A stretch of 14,738 nucleotides of DNA, from assembly GCA_001873585.1 (NCBI GenBank), contig MNZL01000044.1, positions 1-14,738 on the forward strand, given 5' to 3'. The stretch comes from Rhodobacterales bacterium CG2_30_65_12 (lineage in GTDB: Bacteria > Pseudomonadota > Alphaproteobacteria > Rhodobacterales > Rhodobacteraceae). The translations under genes and the position numbers were made by a program. Positions 8,711 through 14,738 of this stretch are shown piece by piece; position 1 is the stretch's first letter; every line of letters begins with the position of its first letter. The notes under the pieces are model-generated. The model saw nothing but the letters and a program-made list of their open reading frames with translations, was not told the origin of the DNA and ran no database searches.

Positions 8711-9346
8711 ATGATGGGGCAAGACAGACCGAGAACCCGGATCCAGGAAAAGAACCGCGCAACTATCCTCGACGCCGCGCTCGAGGTGTTTTCGCAGCAT
8801 GGGTTTCGTGGCGCGACGCTTGACCAGATTGCCCGCGCCGCCGGGCTCTCCAAGCCCAACGTGCTGTATTACTTCCCCTCCAAGGAAGCCATTCACGCCA
8901 CCCTGGTGGACGGGCTGATCCACGACTGGATCGAGCCCTTGCGCGCGCTCGGCCCCGAGGGCGACCCGGTCGAGGAAATCCTGGCCTATGTGCGCCGCAA
9001 GCTGGAAATGAGCCGCACCATGCCGCGCGAGAGCCGGCTGTTTGCCAACGAGATCGTCCAGGGCGCGCCCCGGCTGGGGCCAGAGATCACCGGCGCGTTC
9101 AAGGTGCTCGTCGACGAGAAAGCGGCAATGATCCGGGGTTGGGAAGAAGCCGGCAGGCTCGCGCCGCTCGATCCCTACCACCTGATCTTCTCGATCTGGG
9201 CCACCACCCAGCATTACGCCGATTTCGACGTGCAGGTGCGCAGCATTCTCGAGCCGAAGGGCGATGTGCATTTTGCCGAGGCCGAGGCCTTTCTCACCGC
9301 GCTCTACCGTGCCGCACTCACACCACCCGGCCCCGCCACCGGGTAA
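8711..9346 (+). CDS. rutR: TetR-family regulator, RutR-like
   Basis: The 211-residue DNA-binding regulator has an N-terminal helix-turn-helix (residues 35-61, ATLDQIARAAGLSKPN then LYYFPSKEA) and a ligand domain. It resembles E. coli RutR (212 residues) throughout: FSQHGF, LYYFPSKEA, RRKLEMSR, DEKAAMIRGW and WATTQHYADF are all near matches to the E. coli protein as I recall it. Trp73 falls where RutR has Trp77. RutR senses uracil and thymine and controls pyrimidine and purine catabolism genes. No pyrimidine catabolic gene is visible here, so the ligand may have changed or its targets may lie elsewhere. The start at 8711 follows AGAGGGAG. An in-frame ATG at 8633 lacks a ribosome site. Autoregulation is likely from the palindrome at 8647. 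Confidence 0.8.
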   Translation: MMGQDRPRTRIQEKNRATILDAALEVFSQHGFRGATLDQIARAAGLSKPNVLYYFPSKEAIHATLVDGLIHDWIEPLRALGPEGDPVEEILAYVRRKLEMSRTMPRESRLFANEIVQGAPRLGPEITGAFKVLVDEKAAMIRGWEEAGRLAPLDPYHLIFSIWATTQHYADFDVQVRSILEPKGDVHFAEAEAFLTALYRAALTPPGPATG

Positions 9347-9404
9347 GCCGGGCTTAACCAATTTGCCGGAATCTCATGGAACATTTCGCCATCCGGGCGT
9401 AGCC

Positions 9405-9445
9405 TCGGAGCACTGATGCAGGTGGGGGCTCCGAACAGCGGAGCC
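9405..9445 (+). promoter_or_regulatory. Possible alternative RNA pairing around a ribosome site
   Basis: GGCTCCG (9427-9433) pairs perfectly with CGGAGCC (9439-9445, loop AACAG). That arm contains the GGAG ribosome site (9440-9443) of the gene starting at 9451. An upstream copy, TCGGAGC (9405-9411), can instead pair with GCTCCGA (9428-9434). The two pairings exclude each other, as in an on/off leader. The stems are seven pairs each. No known riboswitch motif is recognised. Confidence 0.35.
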
Positions 9446-9450
9446 AGGGC

Positions 9451-9900
9451 ATGGAGTTTGCAGGACTAAACCCTTTGGGGTCGATGGCCGCATTGGCGGT
9501 CGAGGCCCCGTTGCGCAAGGCCCACACGGTCACCCGGATCGCCGCGAGCGACCACGCCCGGGGCGGGGGCACCGACAGCAGGCATCGCCCCGATCAGGAA
9601 AGCACCGCCGCCGAGGCGCGCGATATCGCCGCGCTGCGCCGCAAGATTGAACGGCGCGCCCTGCCCGCCGGCCCGCCGCCCGCATTCGAAATGAACCTGC
9701 TCGAAGCCGAGGGTGGGCTCGACCAGGCGCTTGCCCGTATCGAAGCCGCCCGCAGCCGCGACCGCGACGCTTCAGCGCTGCGCCCAGAGGCGCCAAAGGC
9801 CGCGCCGCGCGCTGCCGCAACATCCGAGGCCGCCCCCTCCGCTCGCGAATCGCCTGCGCCAGGTGCCAGCGTCGCACAGGCCACTCCAGACCACGACTGA
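9451..9900 (+). CDS. Small hypothetical protein, Ala/Pro-rich C-terminus
   Basis: I do not recognise this 149-residue protein. It has no signal peptide or membrane span. The first 50 residues are of mixed composition. Two likely charged helices follow, about 52-70 (TAAEARDIAALRRKIERRAL) and 79-104, and the tail from about residue 107 is rich in Ala, Pro and Ser and probably disordered. Support for a real gene: codon use with G or C at third positions, a GGAG ribosome site seven bases before the ATG, and a 104-base gap from rutR. Base composition alone can open frames in such DNA, so some doubt remains. It lies between rutR and accB on the same strand, but 175 bases and a separate candidate promoter divide it from accB. 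No function is proposed. Confidence 0.6.
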   Translation: MEFAGLNPLGSMAALAVEAPLRKAHTVTRIAASDHARGGGTDSRHRPDQESTAAEARDIAALRRKIERRALPAGPPPAFEMNLLEAEGGLDQALARIEAARSRDRDASALRPEAPKAAPRAAATSEAAPSARESPAPGASVAQATPDHD

Positions 9901-9904
9901 GCGC

Positions 9905-9950
9905 CGCCGCCACGCCCTGCGCCGCCACGCCACGGCCCGGGCATGGCCCG
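9905..9950. repeat. Short GC direct repeat and hairpin before accB
   Basis: CGCCGCCACGCC occurs at 9905-9916 and again at 9920-9931 (15-base period). It is followed by CGGGC-ATG-GCCCG (9938-9950), a short hairpin. The rest of the 175-base gap holds the accB promoter candidate. The hairpin might end the upstream transcript but has no T-run. Confidence 0.35.
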
Positions 9951-9993
9951 CGCGCGCCCTCCCGCATCAATTGACCCAACGGTAAAGAGGCGC

Positions 9994-10022
9994 TTTCAAC
10001 TCGCCCCGTGCCGCCGTATAAG
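9994..10022 (+). promoter_or_regulatory. Candidate accBC promoter
   Basis: TTTCAA (9994-9999) and TATAAG (10017-10022, five of six consensus bases) are 17 bases apart. A start near 10029 would leave a leader of about 47 bases. An isolated TTGACC at 9971-9976 has no good -10 partner. The AT-richer patch around 9966-10025 in GC-rich surroundings supports a promoter here. Confidence 0.45.
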
Positions 10023-10075
10023 CAAACCGACACCATCCCCGCCCGAATGGGCAAAGAGAGACTGTTGAGGAAGGC

Positions 10076-10558
10076 ATGGCGGACAAAATCCGGGACAACG
10101 ACGTGGCATTCATAAAGGCGCTCGCCGAGCTCCTGGCCGAAAACGATCTGACCGAGCTGGAAGTGAAACGCGAATACGGCGAAGCCGACAAGCTCAACGT
10201 GCGCGTGAGCAAGGGCGGCACCGTCACCCAGGTGATCGCCGCAGCGCCCGCAGCCGCCCCGCAGGCTGCGCCAAATGCCGCAACAGCACCCGCCGCGCCC
10301 GCCGATGGCGACCCGGCCAATCACCCCGGTGCCGTCACCTCGCCGATGGTTGGCACTGTTTATCTGCAGTCCGAGCCCGGTGCCGCGCCCTTCGTGAAGG
10401 TGGGCGACAGCGTGAGCGAAGGCGATACGTTGCTCATCATCGAGGCGATGAAGACGATGAACCAGATCCCGGCGCCCCGGTCCGGAACGGTCAAGCGCAT
10501 CTTGATCGAAGACGGTGCGCCGGTCGAATTTGGCGCGCCACTGATGATCATCGAGTAA
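10076..10558 (+). CDS. accB: Biotin carboxyl carrier protein of acetyl-CoA carboxylase
   Basis: The 160-residue carrier holds biotin and shuttles the carboxyl group between biotin carboxylase and carboxyltransferase in the first step of fatty acid synthesis. The order is an N-terminal AccB helix region (1-50), an Ala/Pro linker (about 55-82), and the biotinyl domain (about 84-160). The biotin-accepting Lys126 sits in EAMKTMN (123-129). A thumb-type insertion (about 98-106, SEPGAAPFV) marks AccB-type BCCP rather than a simple biotinyl domain. The ribosome site GAGGAAGG (10067-10074) is optimal. accC follows after 16 bases, and the two are surely one operon. The carboxyltransferase genes accA and accD are not in the window. 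Confidence 0.97.
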   Translation: MADKIRDNDVAFIKALAELLAENDLTELEVKREYGEADKLNVRVSKGGTVTQVIAAAPAAAPQAAPNAATAPAAPADGDPANHPGAVTSPMVGTVYLQSEPGAAPFVKVGDSVSEGDTLLIIEAMKTMNQIPAPRSGTVKRILIEDGAPVEFGAPLMIIE

Positions 10559-10574
10559 GCCGGGAGCGCTGCGC

Positions 10575-11917
<1,343 letters not shown>

Positions 11918-11921
<4 letters not shown>

Positions 11922-12580
11922 TCCCCTTGCAGACCACCCGTCTCAGCCCTGAGCTTTTGCTGCGCGCCTATGCGGCGGGCGTCTTCCCGATGTCGGAAGC
12001 GCAGGACGATCCGCGTGTGTTCTGGGTCGATCCTGAGCGGCGCGGTGTGCTGCCGATCGACGGCTTTCATCTCTCGCGCTCGCTCAGGCGCACAATCCTG
12101 CGCCACCGCTTCGAGCTTAGCCTTGATATGGCCTTCGAGGATGTGGTGCGCGGCTGCGCCAACCGCGCGGAAACCTGGATCAACGATACCATTTTCCGCG
12201 CCTATCTTGCCCTGCATCGGCTTGGCTACGCCCACTCGATCGAGGCCTGGGACGGCGACCGGCTGGTGGGTGGCGTCTATGGCGTGGCTTTGGGGCGGGC
12301 GTTTTTCGGCGAGAGCATGTTTTCAACCGAAACCGATGCCTCGAAGGTGGCGCTGGCCACGCTAACCGCCCATCTCGGCCGCACCGGATTTGAGTTGTTC
12401 GATGCCCAGTTCGTCACCGAACACCTCGCCTCGCTGGGGGCAGTCGAGATCAGCCGGGCGGCGTATCGTCGCGCGCTCGATGAGGCGCTCACCGGGCCGG
12501 GGGGCGAGATCCTGGCGAAGCCCCTGCCCGATCCTCACTCGGTCGTGCAGCTCATCACCCAGACATCAAACCGGGCGTGA
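11918..12580 (+). CDS. aat: Leucyl/phenylalanyl-tRNA-protein transferase
   Basis: This cytoplasmic enzyme (220 residues from the GTG) adds Leu or Phe from aminoacyl-tRNA to proteins with N-terminal Lys or Arg, marking them for the ClpS/ClpA N-end rule pathway. Family segments are PELLLRAYAAGVFPM (11-25), WINDTIFRAY (87-96), GESMFS (131-136) and LFDAQFVTEHLASLGA (160-175). The GTG at 11918 overlaps the accC stop as GTGA, which suggests coupling. A TTG at 11927, preceded by GGGGTGA, would give a protein three residues shorter and is equally possible. The last 46 bases lie antisense to the end of the DUF2155 gene. The accC-aat order is, as I recall, usual in Rhodobacterales. Confidence 0.95.
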
Positions 12581-13143
12581 TCGAGCGCGTTCAGGGCCGG
12601 GGAAGAGGCGATCATCCAACCCTCAAAAATCGGTGCCTCACCCGCTTGCTCATGCACAACGAGCCAGGCATAGGCATCGCCGGCCGGGTTTTCGACCGGG
12701 TAGCGGCATTCGCCAAGGGTGATCTGCAGCCAGCCAAGCGCCGCCGTTTCGCCGCGCGCCAGCGTCAGATCGGCCACCGTGCCGGAAAGCTTGTCGAGCC
12801 CCTTCAGCACCGCGCCGGTGCCGGTGGCCACCACGTCTTCTTCCACCGACATTACGTCTTCGCCCACAACCGAACCGGGCCTGCGCTCGGCGGGCTCAAG
12901 CTCTGTGCCATCAAGCCCGGGCACCGTGCCCTCGCCGATGCCGGGGAAGAACGCGCCAGGGGCCAGCGGATCGCCGGGCAACGGTTCGATCGGGATGATT
13001 TCGCCGGGCTGCACTTCGCCCGGGTCAACCGGATCAAGTGGCACCACGATGATCTGCGCCAGCACTGGCGCACTGGCGAGGGCCAAACCAAGGGCAGCGG
13101 CAAAACGCCACGCAATGCTTTTTATACGGGGGGCCACCGGCAC
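12535..13143 (-). CDS. Secreted DUF2155 domain protein
   Basis: The 202-residue protein has an N-terminal signal peptide: basic start, hydrophobic core (FAAALGLALASAPVLA, 14-29) and likely cleavage after Ala29. A proline- and acid-rich linker (about 34-92) leads to a DUF2155 domain (about 108-200) with LKGLDKLSGTV, GECRYP and the C-terminal DVWVMSC. Cys146 and Cys199 could form a disulfide in the periplasm. No ATG fits. I chose the GTG at 13143, preceded by AAAGAG and seven bases after the NDUFA12 stop; a GTG two codons later is possible. The open frame continues upstream to 13374 but would run antisense-free through NDUFA12 in another frame, so that extension is rejected. Function is unknown. 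Linkage to a complex I subunit is suggestive only. Confidence 0.85.
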   Translation of the reverse strand: MPVAPRIKSIAWRFAAALGLALASAPVLAQIIVVPLDPVDPGEVQPGEIIPIEPLPGDPLAPGAFFPGIGEGTVPGLDGTELEPAERRPGSVVGEDVMSVEEDVVATGTGAVLKGLDKLSGTVADLTLARGETAALGWLQITLGECRYPVENPAGDAYAWLVVHEQAGEAPIFEGWMIASSPALNALDHARFDVWVMSCTTE

Positions 13144-13150
13144 GGGCTCT

Positions 13151-13525
13151 TTATTCCGGCTGCCAAGCCTCGTAATCGCGCCGATCAGCCGGATGGGCCT
13201 GTTGGATCGAGCCAGCCGGCACATAGGCAGCGGCGGTGCCGGAAAGGTTGTCAAGGTGCGGCTTTTCCCAAGTCTTGTGCGGCAGCGGCCGTTCAGCCGG
13301 GTTATTGTCGAAGGTCCGGTGCAGCCAGCCATGCCAGTCTGCCGGCACTTTCGAGGCGACCGGCTCGCCGGCATAGATCACCCAGCGGCGGCTATCGTCG
13401 CGGTTTCGATAATAGGCGTTGCCCTGCTCGTCTTCACCAACCTTGCTGCCCCGAAACCTGGTCATCAGCCGGGTGCCAAGGGTTTCGCCATGATACCATG
13501 TGATGAGCGACAGAATGAACCGCAT
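13151..13525 (-). CDS. NADH:ubiquinone oxidoreductase accessory subunit, NDUFA12 family
   Basis: The 124-residue homologue of the mitochondrial complex I accessory subunit NDUFA12 (B17.2) is found in alphaproteobacteria on the peripheral arm. Family segments are ITWYHGETLGT (8-18), VGEDEQGNAYY (29-39), RRWVIY (46-51), EPVASKVPADWHGWLH (54-69) and a Tyr/Trp-rich end (DYEAWQPE). There is no membrane span, so it is a soluble part of the complex. The ribosome site GGAGG precedes the ATG. The main nuo operon is not here; the gene sits alone, with the DUF2155 gene seven bases downstream and very probably cotranscribed. The 99 bases upstream of it hold no other gene. Confidence 0.95.
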   Translation of the reverse strand: MRFILSLITWYHGETLGTRLMTRFRGSKVGEDEQGNAYYRNRDDSRRWVIYAGEPVASKVPADWHGWLHRTFDNNPAERPLPHKTWEKPHLDNLSGTAAAYVPAGSIQQAHPADRRDYEAWQPE

Positions 13526-13624
13526 GGAAGCCTCCGCATTTCTGGTATTCCGTATGGCCCAAGGTGGCGGCGAGGTCCAGTGGCAATACGACCGGGGGCG
13601 GCGGAACAGGCGCGCTTTCGCCGC

Positions 13625-14005
13625 TCAGGGCTGCTTCGCCGTTACCTCGATCTCGATCTTCATTTCCGGGGTCATCAGCTTGACGATCATCATCGTCGCC
13701 GCCGGGCGCACCGCGCCAAAGACCTCCTGCAGCACCGGCCAACAGGGCTCAAAATCGTCACCGTGGGGCAAGAGGTAGCGCACCCGCACCACGTCGGCCA
13801 TCGTAGCGCCGGCTTCGGCCAGCGCCTTTTCGATCGTGGCGAGCGCGTTGCGGCACTGGTCCGCCACGCTCTCGGGCATTTCCATCTTTGCGTAATCATA
13901 ACCGGTGGTGCCAGCAACAAAGATCCAGCCGCTTTCCACCACGGCGCGCGAATAGCCGATCCGCGCTTCAAAAGCGGAACCGGAAGAGATGAGTTTTCGC
14001 GTCAT
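13625..14005 (-). CDS. RidA/YjgF-family protein lacking the canonical catalytic arginine
   Basis: This 126-residue protein is a member of the Rid family, trimeric enamine/imine deaminases that protect cells from 2-aminoacrylate in the RidA type. Family shape is clear: KLISSGSAFEARIGYSRAV at the start, WIFVAGTTGYD (27-37), ALAEAGATMADVVRVRYLL (61-79) and MKIEIEVTA (115-123). Aligning the gap-free end with E. coli RidA (FPARSC to KIEIE) puts Ala103 where RidA has Arg105, the residue needed for imine hydrolysis. It should therefore belong to a Rid subgroup without that activity. The start at 14005 is the first codon with family sequence; an in-frame start at 14146 would overlap the end of clpX and is rejected. 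The ribosome site is weak (GAAAGATG). Confidence 0.88.
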   Translation of the reverse strand: MTRKLISSGSAFEARIGYSRAVVESGWIFVAGTTGYDYAKMEMPESVADQCRNALATIEKALAEAGATMADVVRVRYLLPHGDDFEPCWPVLQEVFGAVRPAATMMIVKLMTPEMKIEIEVTAKQP

Positions 14006-14093
14006 GGCCGCATCTTTCAGAGTGATCTCGCCGCACAGAACCCGTTTTGAACCGGCTTCGCAAGCGCGATCGAATGCGCCCAACGCGCGCACG

Positions 14094-14120
14094 AAAAAGG
14101 CCGCCCCCGCAGGTGCGGCC
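14094..14120 (-). terminator. Intrinsic terminator of clpX
   Basis: On the - strand, GGCCGC (14120-14115) and GCGGCC (14104-14099) form a stem around a 10-base loop and are followed at once by TTTTT (14098-14094). This is a classic rho-independent terminator, starting 23 bases after the clpX stop codon. It separates clpX from the RidA-family gene, which then needs its own promoter; the 88 bases between show no strong one. Confidence 0.8.
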
Positions 14121-14142
14121 CCGGTGCGCTGTCGGCCCGGTT

Positions 14143-14738
14143 TCAACGCGCCGTGGATTTGCCTGCCTTGGCGTCGGCATAGATGATGAGGGGTTTGGCA
14201 TCGGAGCCCACGGCCTCCTCGTTCACCACCACCTCATCGACGTTTTCCATACCCGGCAGCTCGAACATCGTATCGAGCAGGATATCTTCCATGATCGAGC
14301 GCAGGCCCCGCGCGCCGGTCTTGCGGGCAATCGCGCGCTTGGAAATCGCCTTGAGCGCATCTTCGGTGAAGGTCAGTTTGGCATTCTCGATCTCAAACAG
14401 CCGCTGGTATTGCTTGACCAGCGCATTTTTCGGCTGGGTCAGGATTGTCACCAGCGCCTCCTCGTCGAGATCGCCGAGCGTGGCAATCACCGGCAGACGG
14501 CCGACGAATTCGGGAATCAGGCCGAATTTGAGCAGGTCTTCGGGCTCAAGCTCAGTGAAAATCTCGCCCACGCCGCGGCTGTCGACATCTTTCACCTCGG
14601 CGCCAAAGCCGATCGAGGTGCCCTTGCCGCGCGACGAGATGATCTTGTCGAGCCCGGAGAACGCACCCCCGCAGACAAACAGGATGTTGGTGGTGTCGAC
14701 CTGCAAAAATTCCTGCTGCGGATGCTTGCGCCCGCCCT
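14143..14738 (-). CDS. clpX: ATP-dependent Clp protease ATP-binding subunit ClpX (C-terminal part)
   Basis: Only the last 197 codons are present; the gene runs past the right edge. ClpX is the hexameric unfoldase that feeds proteins to ClpP. The first visible residues (GGRKHPQQEF) contain the Arg-Lys-His loop at the channel entrance. They are followed by VDTTNILFVCGGAFSGLDKI (sensor-1 region), GLIPEFVGRLPV with the arginine-finger-type Arg (visible residue 80), and the sensor-2 motif GARGLRSIMED. The zinc-binding domain and Walker motifs must lie outside. The stop is followed by a clear intrinsic terminator. The frame is intact. Confidence 0.96.
   Translation of the reverse strand, partial: GGRKHPQQEFLQVDTTNILFVCGGAFSGLDKIISSRGKGTSIGFGAEVKDVDSRGVGEIFTELEPEDLLKFGLIPEFVGRLPVIATLGDLDEEALVTILTQPKNALVKQYQRLFEIENAKLTFTEDALKAISKRAIARKTGARGLRSIMEDILLDTMFELPGMENVDEVVVNEEAVGSDAKPLIIYADAKAGKSTAR

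Noticed and set aside
9344..9356. Palindrome TAAGCC-G-GGCTTA over the rutR stop codon
   Set aside because: A one-base centre cannot form a good hairpin loop and no T-run follows, so it is not a terminator; placement at a stop codon makes an operator unlikely.
12719..14050. A 443-codon + strand frame opposite the DUF2155, NDUFA12 and RidA genes
   Set aside because: All three - strand genes match families; the + frame has low-complexity Ser/Pro/Arg composition.

Overview
This window reads as a chromosomal segment of a GC-rich alphaproteobacterium, most likely of the Rhodobacterales (Roseobacter/Rhodobacter group). The reasons are the accB-accC-aat order, the NDUFA12-type complex I subunit (a mitochondrial-type accessory protein kept in alphaproteobacteria) beside a DUF2155 protein, the strong third-position G/C preference, and protein sequences that resemble that order. 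Placement below the order is not supported. I see no phage, transposon, CRISPR, tRNA or rRNA signal.

Left part (1-7590, + strand): an AT-rich promoter island leads into a five-gene branched-chain/amide-type (HAAT) ABC transporter: Tat-exported binding protein, two permeases, two ATPases. An acetyl-CoA synthetase gene (acs) follows 116 bases downstream. A perfect 12-bp hairpin separates the binding-protein gene from the first permease and probably lets the binding protein be made in excess. The transported substrate is not readable from sequence. The neighbouring acs suggests, but does not prove, a compound that yields acetate.

Middle part (7591-10075): acs converges on bdhA (3-hydroxybutyrate dehydrogenase, - strand) over a shared hairpin. 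bdhA diverges from a RutR-like TetR regulator. The 239-base divergent region holds a good bdhA promoter candidate with two ATTTGCAG repeats 22 bases apart, and a near-perfect palindrome resembling the RutR operator just upstream of rutR. A small Ala/Pro-rich gene of unknown function follows, with possible alternative base-pairing around its ribosome binding site.

Right part (10076-14738): accB and accC (biotin carrier and biotin carboxylase of acetyl-CoA carboxylase) are followed by aat, whose GTG start overlaps the accC stop. Facing them on the - strand are clpX (5' end outside the window), a RidA-family gene lacking the usual catalytic arginine, NDUFA12, and a secreted DUF2155 protein. The last 46 bases of aat and of the DUF2155 gene overlap tail to tail, and both strands encode what look like conserved C-termini.

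Metabolic theme: acs makes acetyl-CoA, bdhA turns stored or external 3-hydroxybutyrate into acetoacetate, and accBC commits acetyl-CoA to fatty acid synthesis. Most of the right half is conserved housekeeping synteny. The less ordinary material is the transporter-acs unit, the RutR/bdhA divergent region and several candidate RNA structures. I did not find a clearly new multi-gene system.
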